Below, piece after piece: positions 15,389 to 24,453 of a stretch of 64,000 nt of DNA; positions within the stretch are counted from its first letter, which is position 1; each line of letters begins with the position of its first letter. Both the position numbers and the translations under genes were made by a program. Where the stretch lies: the NCBI GenBank assembly GCA_902781095.1, contig CACZHW010000008.1:1-64000 (forward strand), in the 5' to 3' direction. The DNA is from an uncultured Eubacteriales bacterium (lineage in GTDB: Bacteria > Bacillota > Clostridia > Christensenellales > Aristaeellaceae). The notes under the pieces were generated by a model. It saw only the letters and a list, made by a program, of their open reading frames with translations, was not told the origin of the DNA and searched no databases.

Positions 15389-16279
15389 ATGTTAATCGGC
15401 GCATTGGAGGCGGGCGGCAGCAAAATGGTTTGCTCCATCGGGGATTCCCAGGGCAACGTGCTGCAGCGCGCAAGCTTTCCCACCCAGTCTCCCGGGGAGA
15501 CGGTTGCGCAGATCGTGGATTTTATCGGGCGCTTCGGCGTCAAGGCGCTGGGTATCGGCTCCTTCGGGCCGCTGGATCTGCGTCCTTCCTCGCCGACCTA
15601 CGGCTGCATCATGCGCTCGCCCAAGTCGGAGTGGTCCGGCTTCCCGCTGCTGCGGGAGCTGCGGACGGCGCTGAACGTCCCCTGTGCCATCGACACGGAC
15701 GTGAACGCGGCGGCGCTGGCGGAATCCGTCCTGGGCGCCGGCAAGGGGCTGAACAGCCTGGTCTACGTGACGGTCGGCACGGGCATCGGCGGCGGCATCA
15801 TCCTGGGCGGCAAGCTGGTGCACGGGATGGTGCACCCGGAGCTGGGCCACATGCTGATGCGGCCCGCCCGGAACGACAGCATGCCGGACGGCGTGTGCCC
15901 CTTCCACAGGGGCTGCCTGGAGGGGCTGGCCAGCGGGCCGGCCATCGAGAAGCGCTGGGGGCTCTCCTCCCGCCTGATGATGCCCGATCATCCGGCGTGG
16001 GAGCTGGAGGCCGAGTATCTGGCGCAGATGTGCGTGAACATCATCCTGACGGTGTCGCCGGAGATCATCGTGCTGGGCGGCGGCGTCATGCAGCAGGCGC
16101 ACCTGTTCCCGCGCATCCGCCAGCGCGTCGTAAACCTGCTGGGCGGATACGTCGCATCCGAGCGGGTCAGCCCGGAGCGCATCAGCGGCTATATCGTGCC
16201 GCCTGCGCTTGGCGTCAACGCCGGCGTGGCGGGCGCGCTGCTGCTGGGCGCGCAGGCGCTGGGGCAGGACGATTTCTGA
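15389..16279 (+). CDS. ROK family fructokinase-like sugar kinase
   Basis: 296 residues. The N-terminal phosphate loop is GALEAGGSKMVCSIGD, the second ATP-contact region is VTVGTGIGGGII near residue 132, and the ROK zinc site is HPELGHMLM followed by CPFHRGCLEGLASGPAIEKR. That exact Cys/His spacing is typical of the B. subtilis YdhR/GmuE-type fructokinases rather than of glucokinases. It would phosphorylate fructose (possibly mannose) at C6 or C1 in the cytoplasm. AAAGGAGG precedes the ATG at 15389. It is a single gene with its own promoter and a shared terminator at 16301. Confidence 0.92.
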   Translation: MLIGALEAGGSKMVCSIGDSQGNVLQRASFPTQSPGETVAQIVDFIGRFGVKALGIGSFGPLDLRPSSPTYGCIMRSPKSEWSGFPLLRELRTALNVPCAIDTDVNAAALAESVLGAGKGLNSLVYVTVGTGIGGGIILGGKLVHGMVHPELGHMLMRPARNDSMPDGVCPFHRGCLEGLASGPAIEKRWGLSSRLMMPDHPAWELEAEYLAQMCVNIILTVSPEIIVLGGGVMQQAHLFPRIRQRVVNLLGGYVASERVSPERISGYIVPPALGVNAGVAGALLLGAQALGQDDF

Positions 16280-16300
16280 GCCGGACAAGGAAAAAAGAAG

Positions 16301-16331
16301 AAGCGGTTTCCGTGAGGAACCGCTTTTTTTA
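16301..16331. terminator. Bidirectional terminator between ROK kinase and MFS genes
   Basis: AGCGGTTTCC and GGAACCGCT pair with one bulged T. A T-run follows on the plus strand and an A-run precedes it, so it can stop transcription from both sides. Confidence 0.85.
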
Positions 16332-16343
16332 TAGGACCCGGGT

Positions 16344-17483
16344 TTACCCGTTCCTGTCCGCGAGGATGCCGAAGAGCAGCATGGCAGCGAGGGACGCCAT
16401 GGGACACAGCATGGCGGCGCCGATGCCGGCGCCCTGGGCGACGACGCCCACGAGCCAGGGCATGAGGATGGCGCCGATGCCCGCGACGGGGATCATGACG
16501 CCGACGCTGGCGTTGCTGAGGTTGCGGGAGGAGTGTGCGATGACCGTTGGATAGGCGCCGGAGATGCACAGACCGACCAGCCCCAGCGAAAGGAACGCGG
16601 GAAGGCCGGCGGGGGAGCGCATCAGGAGCACGTAGGCGCACAGCGTGGAGCCGGCGAAGAAGGTGAGCGTGCGCAGGCGGCTGCCCGCGGGCAGGCAGAA
16701 GACGATGATGAGCCGGCCGATGAGCTCCGCCAGCCAGAAGATGGTGACCGTGTAGGCGCTCAGTGCGCCGGAGAGGATGCCCGCATCCTTGAAGTAGGTG
16801 ACCACCCAGTTGGAGAGCGTGATCTCCGAGCACTGCTGGCAGAAGAGGTAGGCCACGCAGAACCAGAAGTGGCGCTCCCGCAGAAAGGAAAGCGACTCGG
16901 CCTCGCGGCCCCTCAGCGGCTCCGGCCGCAGCTCCATCCGCAGGAAGAGGAGCCAGATGAAAAGACCGAGGAGCGAGAGCCCCCACAGGGGCGCCTGCCA
17001 TCGGGGCAGGATGCCGAACAGCCGCATGGCGAAAGGCGCAAGCAGGGCGCCCGTGGCAAAGAGCGCGTTCTGCAGGTTGGTCGCCCGCGTGTGGTCCTGC
17101 GCGACGGAGTTGACGGCGACGGTGGCATGGTGGATGATGCTGCCCTTCCCGAAGCCGACGAGCAGGAAGGAGAGAAGGATGGCGGAGGGCAGGGCGGACA
17201 GCCCCATGAGCCCGTAACCGAGGGCCAGGCCGCCGGTGAGCAGCAGGGCGGTGCGGCGCATGCCGATCAGGCGGGGGAGGGTACCGGCCAGGAAGGCCGC
17301 GGTGAGGTTTCCGGCGCTCATGACGGCCAGCAGGGTGCCGCTGCCGGCGTAACCGATCCCCGCGTGCTCCTGCAGGAGGGGAAGGACGAGGGCGGCGGCG
17401 GAGATGCACAGCCCGTCCACGACCATGACGGGATAGCCGAGATGCGGGCGCAGGGCGACCCCCTGCGGCTTTGACGGTTGCAT
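16344..17483 (-). CDS. MFS transporter
   Basis: About 379 residues with 12 hydrophobic segments. The pseudo-symmetrical 6+6 layout and the GTLPRLIGMRRTALLLTGGL segment (the loop 2-3 MFS motif region, near residue 65) support a major facilitator. The layout of FucP/GlpG-like or sugar-exporter MFS fits, but the substrate is not assignable. I prefer the ATG at 17483 (9 bases after AAAGGAAG) over the one at 17489 (3 bases). The sigma-like gene starts upstream on the same strand, ending 27-33 bases before this one, so they are likely co-transcribed. Confidence 0.9.
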   Translation of the reverse strand: MQPSKPQGVALRPHLGYPVMVVDGLCISAAALVLPLLQEHAGIGYAGSGTLLAVMSAGNLTAAFLAGTLPRLIGMRRTALLLTGGLALGYGLMGLSALPSAILLSFLLVGFGKGSIIHHATVAVNSVAQDHTRATNLQNALFATGALLAPFAMRLFGILPRWQAPLWGLSLLGLFIWLLFLRMELRPEPLRGREAESLSFLRERHFWFCVAYLFCQQCSEITLSNWVVTYFKDAGILSGALSAYTVTIFWLAELIGRLIIVFCLPAGSRLRTLTFFAGSTLCAYVLLMRSPAGLPAFLSLGLVGLCISGAYPTVIAHSSRNLSNASVGVMIPVAGIGAILMPWLVGVVAQGAGIGAAMLCPMASLAAMLLFGILADRNG

Positions 17484-17515
17484 AGGCATACGCTTCCTTT
17501 AATGATGGGATGAGG

Positions 17516-18157
17516 TCAGCCCCGGCGCGCGGAGAACCACACGCAGAAGGCGAAGAACAGCAGCACGGCGAGCGCCAGATACGGCGCGGCGCGGTCAAAA
17601 CGGATGCGGGCCTCGTGGATGGCGTTTTCCACGCCGACGCTGCGCTCCGAAAACCGGTCGTAAACCCGGTCGGAGAGCTGCGAAAGCGGCCCGTTGCCCC
17701 AGCAGACGGATGAGGCGGCCTGCAGCGCGCCGGGGGAGAGCTTTTCCGCTTCCCTGGCGGCCCTTGGGCCGGCGATGCGGCGGATTTCGTCTGCGCCGAA
17801 GCCGGAGGCCGACAGCGCGGCTGCGGCGCGGCAGGCGAAGGGCCGCCCCAGCAGGGCGGAAAGATCGTCCGTCACGGCAAAGGGGAGGGCGGCCTGCCGC
17901 AGCGCTTCCAGTTTCGGCTTTTTGCGCAGCTTGCGGGAAAACCAGTCCGCACAGAGGCGCACTGCCGTGGAGAAGAGGAAGAGACGGTCGTCTCCGGCGT
18001 CCGCTTCGGGGCGGGCGGCGAGGCGCAGCAGCGACTGGAAGGCGAGTTCCTCCGCGGCGCCCTTCTCGCGGGAGAGCAGAAAAGTGAGGCGAAGCAGCGA
18101 CGCGCCGTTGCGCTCAAGGCACTCGTCGAAGCGGCTGCTGACGGTATGGCTGGACAT
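17516..18157 (-). CDS. Sigma-70/ECF-like protein with C-terminal membrane anchor
   Basis: 213 residues. Residues 8-80 resemble sigma region 2: FDECLERNGASLLRLTFLLS, a helix with EELAFQSLLRLAA, then LFLFSTAVRLCADWFSRKLR, which is like the helix before the -10-reading segment. Residues 95-150 resemble a weak region 4 (LSASGFGADEIRRIAG). The last 25 residues are one hydrophobic helix (YLALAVLLFFAFCVWFSA) ending in ARRG. So the protein looks like an ECF sigma factor with a built-in membrane anchor, or a protein derived from one that no longer binds DNA. GGAGATGTT precedes the ATG at 18157. The MFS gene lies downstream on the same strand. Confidence 0.6.
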   Translation of the reverse strand: MSSHTVSSRFDECLERNGASLLRLTFLLSREKGAAEELAFQSLLRLAARPEADAGDDRLFLFSTAVRLCADWFSRKLRKKPKLEALRQAALPFAVTDDLSALLGRPFACRAAAALSASGFGADEIRRIAGPRAAREAEKLSPGALQAASSVCWGNGPLSQLSDRVYDRFSERSVGVENAIHEARIRFDRAAPYLALAVLLFFAFCVWFSARRG

Positions 18158-18263
18158 AACATCTCCTTGTGTTGCATTTCATGGGCATTTGGACTTGCAC
18201 TTGTGCATTAAAAACCTTTATTACCACCAAAGAGCCTTAAAAATGAAAGAATCATGAAAAAGC

Positions 18264-18292
18264 TTGCAAATAGAGAAGGAATATGATAGAAT
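18264..18292 (+). promoter_or_regulatory. Promoter of the oligopeptide ABC operon
   Basis: TTGCAA (18264-18269) and TAGAAT (18287-18292) with a 17-base spacer, about 80 bases before the binding-protein start codon. Confidence 0.75.
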
Positions 18293-18371
18293 CCCATTAT
18301 AGCATCGTATACCGGGGCTGACAAGCACGGCACCGGCGTGCGGGCGCAATATCGATCGAGGAGGAATGACA

Positions 18372-20081
18372 ATGAAGAATCGCCTGTTTGCGGGGCTGCT
18401 CGCCGTGACCATGCTGCTGGTCCTGACCGTCTCCGCGCTGGCCGACACCAACCCGAACGCAGGCCAGGGCTGGTACCCGGGCACGTCCGAGAAGGGCGCC
18501 ATCACCGTTGAAATCACGACGATGAGCAAGATGAACCCCATCCTGCAGACCTATTCCAACGAGTTTTCGATTGACCGCCACATCTTCGACAACCTGGTCA
18601 AGCTGAGCCCGGACGACAACAGCGTCGTTCCTGCCGCGGCTGAGAGCTGGGAGACCTCCGAGGACGGCCTCACCTGGACGTTCCACCTGCGCCCGGGCAT
18701 GAAGTGGGTCAACTCCAAGGGCGAGGTCGTGGCCGACGTGACCGCGCATGACTTCGTCTTCGGCTGGAGCGAGCTGCTCAACCCGGCCAACGCCGCCGAG
18801 TACTATGCGTTCGCCACCGTCTTCAAGAACGCGCAGGCGTATTACGACTATGCCTCCGGCGTCGAAGGCGCGCCCGAGGTGAAGCTGGAGGACGTCGGCT
18901 TCCACGCGGTGGACGACCTGACCCTCGTCTGCGAGCTGGAGACCTACCTGCCGTACTTCCTGCAGTACGTGAAGTTCGAGGTCATGGCCCCTGTCTACGA
19001 GCCCTTCTACAAGGAAGTGGGCGCGGACAAGTTCGGCACCTCCCCCGACACCCTGCTCTACAACGGTGCTTTCTACATGACCGACTGGGTCCTGGAGAAC
19101 AGCATCACCGTCCAGAAGAACACCTCCTGGTGGAACGCCGACGCGGTTGAGCTCCAGAAGATCAACTTCGTCAAGTACACCGACACCAACGCGATGATCA
19201 ACGCCTTCCAGGGCGGCGAGCTGGACGTCACCGACATCACCGGTGAGCAGCGCGCGATGCTCCAGGCCGAGGGCTATCAGACCATCAATTATCCGGGCGG
19301 CTACTCCTACTTCTTCTGGGTCAACGTGACCGACACGAGCGACATGCGCAGCCTGAGCCTGCGCAAGGCGATCTCCGCGGCCATCGACCGCCAGCAGATC
19401 ATCGACACCGTCTTCAAGAACGACAACAAGGTTTCCACCGCCATGACCTACGGCATCAGCGGCGTGGCGCACGAGTCCTTCGCCGAGGCTGTCGTGGAGC
19501 GCAACGGCGGCGCGGGCCTGTACGCGGCCAGTGCCGATCCGGAGCTCGCCAAGAGCTTCCTGCCGGCGGCCCTGGAAGAGCTGGGCTACACCGACGCTTC
19601 CCAGATCAAGGTCACGCTGATGACCTCCGAAGGCACCCAGAACGAGCTGCTCTCCCAGGTTGTGCAGGAGCAGGTCCGCAAGGCGCTGGGCGTGGAGCTG
19701 GGCATCGAAGTGCTCACCATCACCGAGAGCCGCGCGCGCCGCAATGCGCTGCAGTTCGATATGTTCATGGGCGGCTGGGGCCCCGACTACAACGACCCCA
19801 TGACCGACCTGGAGCTGTTCACCACCACGAACGGCAACAACCACACCGGTTACTCCAACCCCGAGTACGACGCGCTCATCGAGTCCACCAAGACGGAGCT
19901 GGACGCCGCCAAGCGCGAGCAGCTCTTCGTGGATGCGGAATTCATCCTGCAGCGCGATCTGCCCATCATCCCGGTCTACTGGCGCTATGAGGACTATGCC
20001 GCCAGTGAGAAGCTTGTCGAGGGCTTTGCCCGCAAGCCGTTCCAGGCGCTGAACCTCATCTACACCAAGCTGGCCAAGTAA
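18372..20081 (+). CDS. Oligopeptide ABC transporter substrate-binding protein (OppA/DppA type, SBP_bac_5)
   Basis: 569 residues with a signal peptide (residues 1-26; LFAGLLAVTMLLVLTVSALA), no lipobox cysteine at the cleavage site. The SBP_bac_5 pattern is clear: VKLSPDDNSVVPAAAESWET near residue 80, then WTFHLRPGMKWVNSKGEVVA and YNGAFYMTDWVLENSITVQK. The C-terminal region carries NPEYDALIESTKTELD. The protein captures peptides outside the membrane and passes them to the permeases that follow. I chose the ATG at 18372, 7 bases after GAGGAGGA, over the one two codons earlier. Two hairpins separate it from the permease genes. Confidence 0.95.
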   Translation: MKNRLFAGLLAVTMLLVLTVSALADTNPNAGQGWYPGTSEKGAITVEITTMSKMNPILQTYSNEFSIDRHIFDNLVKLSPDDNSVVPAAAESWETSEDGLTWTFHLRPGMKWVNSKGEVVADVTAHDFVFGWSELLNPANAAEYYAFATVFKNAQAYYDYASGVEGAPEVKLEDVGFHAVDDLTLVCELETYLPYFLQYVKFEVMAPVYEPFYKEVGADKFGTSPDTLLYNGAFYMTDWVLENSITVQKNTSWWNADAVELQKINFVKYTDTNAMINAFQGGELDVTDITGEQRAMLQAEGYQTINYPGGYSYFFWVNVTDTSDMRSLSLRKAISAAIDRQQIIDTVFKNDNKVSTAMTYGISGVAHESFAEAVVERNGGAGLYAASADPELAKSFLPAALEELGYTDASQIKVTLMTSEGTQNELLSQVVQEQVRKALGVELGIEVLTITESRARRNALQFDMFMGGWGPDYNDPMTDLELFTTTNGNNHTGYSNPEYDALIESTKTELDAAKREQLFVDAEFILQRDLPIIPVYWRYEDYAASEKLVEGFARKPFQALNLIYTKLAK

Positions 20082-20102
20082 GCATCTCAGGCCCGTACCA
20101 AC

Positions 20103-20194
20103 AGGAGAGCGGCATGGGAAACCGTGCCGCTCTCCTTTACAGAGACCTCATTCGCTGTGCCCCCCCGCCGTTGACGGAGGTACAGCGAATGAGG
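20103..20194 (+). repeat. Two tandem intercistronic hairpins between binding-protein and permease genes
   Basis: First stem: AGGAGAGCGGCA (20103-20114) with TGCCGCTCTCCT (20125-20136), 12 bp, loop 10. Second stem: CCTCATTCGCTGT (20146-20158) with ACAGCGAATGAGG (20182-20194), 13 bp perfect, loop 23. Neither ends in a strong T-run, so these look like mRNA-stabilising or partial-termination elements that raise the level of binding protein over permease. Confidence 0.85.
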
Positions 20195-20224
20195 CCCAAT
20201 TCAACAAAAGAAGGAGGAAGCGCC

Positions 20225-21160
20225 TTGGCCCGATACATCATCAAACGCCTGGCTTACGCGGTGCTGACGCTCTTCGTGCTCATCTCGCTCACGTTCTTCA
20301 TGATGCGCATGCTGCCCGGCGATCCGTTCCTGGGGGATAAGACAGTCTCCGCGACGACGCTGGCCAATATGCAGGCCAAATACGGGCTGGACAAACCGGT
20401 GTTCGTCCAGTACCTCATCTATATGGGCAACTGCCTGCGCGGCGATCTGGGCATGTCCATCGTCTACAACCGGGACGTGATGGGCATCGTTTCGGAGAGC
20501 TTCGTGGTCTCCGCAGACCTGGGTATCCGCGCGCTGCTCTTCGCGTTCATCATCGGCGTGCTGCTGGGCGCGGTGGCCGCAGTGAAGCGCGGCGGCTTCG
20601 CGGACAGCTTCTCCATGTTCATCGCCATGATCGGCGTCTCCGTGCCCAGCTTCATCCTGGGCGCGCTGCTGCAGTACTTCCTGGCGCTGCAGCTGCGCAA
20701 GGTGTTCCACATCAACCTCCTCCCCATCCAGGGCTGGGGCAGCCTGAACCAGACGATCCTGCCGGCCTTCGCGCTGGGGCTGGGCTCCCTGGCGACGGTC
20801 TCGCGCCTCATGCGCACCAGCATGCTGGACGTGCTGAGCTCCGACTACATCAAGACGGCGAAGTCGAAGGGCCTCTCCCAGGGCCAGATCATCCGCAGGC
20901 ACGCGCTGCGCAACGCGATCATGCCGGTCATCACCATCATGGGCCCCACGGTGGCCTCCGTGCTGACGGGAACCTTCGTCATCGAGAGCATCTTCAACAT
21001 CCCGGGCCTCGGCAAATACTTCGTCATCAGCATCAAGGACCTGGACTACACCATGATTTCCGGCACGGTGGTCTTCTACGGCGGGCTGCTCATCCTGTGC
21101 ACCCTCGTCGTGGACCTGCTGTACGGTTTCATCGACCCGCGCGTCAAGCTGGAGGGATAA
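20225..21160 (+). CDS. Oligopeptide ABC transporter permease (DppB/OppB type)
   Basis: 311 residues, six hydrophobic segments, N-terminus ARYIIKRLAYAVLTLFVLIS as in DppB/OppB. The EAA loop that docks the ATPase is near residue 210, DYIKTAKSKGLSQGQIIRRH with A-L-R-N-A after it. The start is TTG at 20225, because AAGGAGG (20211-20217) lies 7 bases upstream and the family N-terminus begins there; longer frames have no ribosome-binding site. The next permease starts 3 bases after the stop. Together with the next three genes it forms a complete importer. Confidence 0.95.
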   Translation: MARYIIKRLAYAVLTLFVLISLTFFMMRMLPGDPFLGDKTVSATTLANMQAKYGLDKPVFVQYLIYMGNCLRGDLGMSIVYNRDVMGIVSESFVVSADLGIRALLFAFIIGVLLGAVAAVKRGGFADSFSMFIAMIGVSVPSFILGALLQYFLALQLRKVFHINLLPIQGWGSLNQTILPAFALGLGSLATVSRLMRTSMLDVLSSDYIKTAKSKGLSQGQIIRRHALRNAIMPVITIMGPTVASVLTGTFVIESIFNIPGLGKYFVISIKDLDYTMISGTVVFYGGLLILCTLVVDLLYGFIDPRVKLEG

Positions 21161-21163
21161 GCC

Positions 21164-22117
21164 ATGGAAAAGATCGATTCTTCCCGCTTTGCGTGGGTGG
21201 GTGAGAGCGCGCACGACCGCGAGGCGATCGGAAGGCCCAGCCTCACCTTCTGGCAGGACGCGATGCGCCGCCTGGTCAAAAACCGCGTGGCCTTCATCTG
21301 CCTCATCATCATTCTGGTGCTGACGCTCTTCTCCGTCATCGCGCCGCTGGTCTCCCCGTTCGACTACCGGGAGCAGCACTACAGCCACACGAACGCGCCC
21401 ATGGGCACCGTGTGCAACGAGAGCGGCGTTTCGGGCGAAGGGCACAAGCACATCTTCGGCACGGACACCCTGGGGCGCGACATCTGGACGCGCATCTGGA
21501 TGGGCGGCCGCGTCAGCCTCACCATCGCGGTCGTCTCCGCGCTGGTGGACCTCATCCTGGGCAGCGTCTACGGCGGCATCTCCGGCTACTTCGGCGGCAC
21601 GGTGGATATCATCATGATGCGCCTGCTGGAGATCATCAACGGCATCCCGTATCTCATCATCGTCATCCTGCTGATGATGATCATGAAGCCGGGCATGTTC
21701 ACCATCATCGTCGCCTACTCGCTTGTGGGCTGGATCCCGATGGCGCGCCTGGTGCGCGGCCAGGTCGTGGCCCTGAAGGAGCAGGAGTTCATCGCGGCGG
21801 CGGAGGCCATGGGCGCCAGCCCGTGGCGCATCATCGCGCGGCACCTTCTGCCCAACACGCTGAGCGTCGTCATCGTGCGCGTCACCCTCGCGATCCCGGG
21901 CGCCATCTTCTCGGAAGCCTACCTCAGCTACCTGGGCCTCGGCATCCCGCTGCCCATGTGCTCCTGGGGCAGCCTGGCCCAGGCGGGCATCGAGAACTTC
22001 CGCATCTATCCTTCCCAGCTCATCATCCCGGCCATCTGCATCAGCCTTACGATGCTGGCCTTCAACATGTTCGGGGACGGGCTGCGTGACGCGTTCGACC
22101 CGAAACTCAGGAGGTAA
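21164..22117 (+). CDS. Oligopeptide ABC transporter permease (DppC/OppC type)
   Basis: 317 residues. The DppC/OppC layout is visible: a soluble N-terminal stretch with SLTFWQDAMRRLVKNRVAFI, the OppC_N helix near residue 45, the HIFGTDTLGRDIWTRIWMGG signature near residue 100, and the EAA loop FIAAAEAMGASPWRIIARHL near residue 215. GGGATAAGCC precedes the ATG at 21164. It heterodimerises with the DppB-type protein to form the membrane channel. It is tightly packed in the operon. Confidence 0.95.
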   Translation: MEKIDSSRFAWVGESAHDREAIGRPSLTFWQDAMRRLVKNRVAFICLIIILVLTLFSVIAPLVSPFDYREQHYSHTNAPMGTVCNESGVSGEGHKHIFGTDTLGRDIWTRIWMGGRVSLTIAVVSALVDLILGSVYGGISGYFGGTVDIIMMRLLEIINGIPYLIIVILLMMIMKPGMFTIIVAYSLVGWIPMARLVRGQVVALKEQEFIAAAEAMGASPWRIIARHLLPNTLSVVIVRVTLAIPGAIFSEAYLSYLGLGIPLPMCSWGSLAQAGIENFRIYPSQLIIPAICISLTMLAFNMFGDGLRDAFDPKLRR

Positions 22118-22119
22118 GT

Positions 22120-23130
22120 ATGGCGGACAGAGTATTGACCATTGAAGACCTGCAGGTCTCCTTTGACACCTACGCGGGCGAGGTGCAGGCTGTTCGCGGC
22201 GTTTCGCTGCACGTGGACGCGGGCGAGGTGCTGGCCGTGGTGGGCGAGAGCGGCTGCGGCAAAAGCGTGACCGCCCAGACCATCATGAAGCTGAACCCGA
22301 TGCCGCCGGCCCGCATCAAGGGCGGCAGGATCGACCTGGCCGGGCACGACATCGTTTCAGCCTCCGAGCGCGAGATGCAGCACATCCGTGGGCGGGAGGT
22401 CGCCATGATCTTCCAGGATCCCATGACCTGCATGAACCCCACCACGCAGGTGGGCTGGCAGGTGGTGGAATCCGTTCGCCTGCACAACAAGATCAGCAAG
22501 AAGGACGCCAAGGAAGAGGCGGTCAACCAGCTGACGCGCGTGAACATCCCCAACCCGCGCGAGCGCGCGCGGCAGTACCCGCACCAGTTTTCCGGCGGCA
22601 TGCGCCAGCGCGCCATGATCGCCATGGCGCTCTCTTGCAAGCCCAAGCTGCTGATCGCGGACGAACCCACGACGGCGCTGGACGTCACCATCCAGGCGCA
22701 GATCATGGACCTGCTCTCGGAGATGAAGCGGGAGACGAACACCGCCATCATCCTCATCACGCACGATCTGGGCGTCGTTGCGGGCATCGCGGACCGCGTC
22801 GCCGTCATGTACGCCGGCAAGGTGGTCGAGACGGGCACGACCCGCCAGATCTTCTACGAGAACCGCCACCCCTACACCAGGGCGCTGCTGGGCAGCCTGC
22901 CCCAGACGGACAGCAGCAAACGGGAGCCGCTGACCAGCATCCCGGGCACGCCGCCCGACCTGCTGAACCCCCCGAAGGGCTGCGGCTTCGCGGCGCGCTG
23001 CAAGCACTGCATGCAGATCTGCCGCGAGGAGCTCCCGCCCGAGTTTATGACGGAAGACGGGCACAAGGCGTGCTGCTGGCTGCTGCATCCCGACTGCCCT
23101 TCGGCTGAGGAGAGGGGGGACCGCTCATGA
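22120..23130 (+). CDS. Oligopeptide ABC transporter ATPase (DppD/OppD type)
   Basis: 336 residues. Walker [14 protein letters not shown] near residue 42, Q-loop IFQDPMTCMNP near residue 97, signature FSGGMRQRAMIAMA near residue 158, and Walker B LLIADEPTTALD near residue 178. The C-terminal oligopeptide/dipeptide domain carries the Cys cluster CGFAARCKHCMQIC that may bind an iron-sulfur cluster in this family. It hydrolyses ATP to drive peptide uptake. AGGAGGTAAGT precedes the ATG at 22120, and it overlaps the next gene by 4 bases (ATGA). Confidence 0.96.
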   Translation: MADRVLTIEDLQVSFDTYAGEVQAVRGVSLHVDAGEVLAVVGESGCGKSVTAQTIMKLNPMPPARIKGGRIDLAGHDIVSASEREMQHIRGREVAMIFQDPMTCMNPTTQVGWQVVESVRLHNKISKKDAKEEAVNQLTRVNIPNPRERARQYPHQFSGGMRQRAMIAMALSCKPKLLIADEPTTALDVTIQAQIMDLLSEMKRETNTAIILITHDLGVVAGIADRVAVMYAGKVVETGTTRQIFYENRHPYTRALLGSLPQTDSSKREPLTSIPGTPPDLLNPPKGCGFAARCKHCMQICREELPPEFMTEDGHKACCWLLHPDCPSAEERGDRS

Positions 23131-24086
23131 CGGACGAGATTCTGGTCCGCGCGGATCACATCAGCAAGTTCTTCAAGGTCGCCGGCGGCCGGATGCTCCA
23201 CGCGGTGGAGGACGTCTCGCTGGACATCCACCGCGGCGAAACGCTGGGCCTGGTTGGCGAGAGCGGCTGCGGCAAATCCACGCTCGGCCGTACGATGATG
23301 GGCATCTACCGGCCCACGAAGGGAAAACTCTATTACGCGGGCAAAGAGGTGGACCTCTCCAACCGGAAGGACCGCATCGCTTTCTCCAAGAAGGCGCAGA
23401 TCGTCTTCCAGGATCCGTACGCTTCGCTGGACCCGCGCATGACGGTCGGCTCGATCATCCAGGAGGGCATGGAAATCCACGGCCTGTACGACGAACAGAG
23501 GCGCCGGGAGCGCGTGGCAGAACTGCTGGACATCGTCGGCCTCAACCGGGAGCACGCCAACCGCTTCCCGCACGAGTTCTCCGGCGGACAGCGTCAGCGC
23601 ATCGGCATCGCGCGCGCCCTGGCCATCGAGCCGGAGTTCATCGTCTGCGACGAGCCGATCTCCGCGCTGGACGTCTCCATCCAGGCGCAGGTCATCAACC
23701 TTCTGCACGATCTGCAGCAGAAGATGGGCCTCACCTATCTGTTCATCGCGCATGACCTGAACATCGTGCGCTACATTTCGGACCGCATCGCGGTCATGTA
23801 CCTGGGCAGCATGGTGGAGCTGGCGCAGAGCGGGGAGCTCTATGCCAACACACTGCATCCGTATTCCAAGGCGCTGCTCTCCGCGGTGCCGATTCCCGAC
23901 CCCGACCTGGAGACGACCAAACATCGCCAGATCATCGAGGGCGACGTGCCCAGCCCCATCAACAAGCCGAAGGGCTGCGCGTTTTCCAGCCGCTGCCCGC
24001 TGGCCTGCGACAAGTGCCGCGAGGCCGCGCCGCAGCTGCGCGAGGCTGCGCCGGGACACTTTGTGGCGTGCCACCTGGTCAAGTGA
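23127..24086 (+). CDS. Oligopeptide ABC transporter ATPase (DppF/OppF type)
   Basis: 319 residues. Walker [15 protein letters not shown] near residue 41, Q-loop [14 protein letters not shown] near residue 92, signature [14 protein letters not shown] near residue 152, and Walker [13 protein letters not shown] near residue 170. The C-terminal [14 protein letters not shown] cluster is the usual oligo-peptide C-terminal motif. It is the second nucleotide-binding subunit beside the DppD-type protein. It overlaps the preceding stop by 4 bases and is the last gene of the operon. Confidence 0.96.
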   Translation: MTDEILVRADHISKFFKVAGGRMLHAVEDVSLDIHRGETLGLVGESGCGKSTLGRTMMGIYRPTKGKLYYAGKEVDLSNRKDRIAFSKKAQIVFQDPYASLDPRMTVGSIIQEGMEIHGLYDEQRRRERVAELLDIVGLNREHANRFPHEFSGGQRQRIGIARALAIEPEFIVCDEPISALDVSIQAQVINLLHDLQQKMGLTYLFIAHDLNIVRYISDRIAVMYLGSMVELAQSGELYANTLHPYSKALLSAVPIPDPDLETTKHRQIIEGDVPSPINKPKGCAFSSRCPLACDKCREAAPQLREAAPGHFVACHLVK

Positions 24087-24131
24087 AAAAACAGGACCCG
24101 CTCCGGGCTTCAAGGCCCAGCGCGGGTCCTG
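24086..24131 (-). terminator. Hairpin with a T-run on the minus strand
   Basis: CAGGACCCG (24092-24100) and CGGGTCCTG (24123-24131) form a 9-bp stem enclosing GGGC/GCCC. Only the minus strand is followed by a T-run (six T), so it is better placed to stop leftward transcription from the lysR gene than the rightward ABC operon. Confidence 0.65.
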
Positions 24132-24191
24132 TCCGTAAACAGCGTCCGTCCCGAAGCCGGGGGGACGCGGAATCCGAAGGGAGGACCGGCT

Positions 24192-24416
24192 ATGCGGTTT
24201 CATCTGTTTGAAAGGGCGCAGAAGAAGGGGAGCTACGACAGGGAGCACAAGGTGCCCGTGCTGCGCTGCAGCATCTGCACCGGGGAGCAGGTCGCCTGCT
24301 TCCGGGACATCGCCACGGGGGAACTGCAGGAGGTCATGCTCATCCGCGGCGAAGAGGATCTCAGGGAATTCCGCCGGGAATACGGCGTCGACGGGGAAAT
24401 CGAGCGGGTGTACTGA
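24192..24416 (+). CDS. Small cysteine-containing protein of unknown function (74 aa)
   Basis: 74 residues, beginning MRFHLFERAQKKGSYDREHK. A single CxxC-like pair, RCSICTGEQVACF (three Cys), is followed by DIATGELQEVMLIR and an acidic tail EEDLREFRREYGVDGEIERVY. No signal peptide or membrane helix is seen. The family is not one I recognise. The start is well supported by AAGGGAGG 7 bases upstream. It follows the peptide ABC operon by 105 bases and lies opposite the 3' end region of the lysR transcript. Confidence 0.7.
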   Translation: MRFHLFERAQKKGSYDREHKVPVLRCSICTGEQVACFRDIATGELQEVMLIRGEEDLREFRREYGVDGEIERVY

Positions 24417-24453
24417 CGAGCTTGGAAGAGTACTCTGCCTGTATTCGGATCAC

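Noticed and set aside
20201..21844. A 547-residue frame opposite the two permease genes
   Set aside because: Asp/His/Arg-rich low-complexity shadow of hydrophobic codons; both permeases on the other strand are complete.
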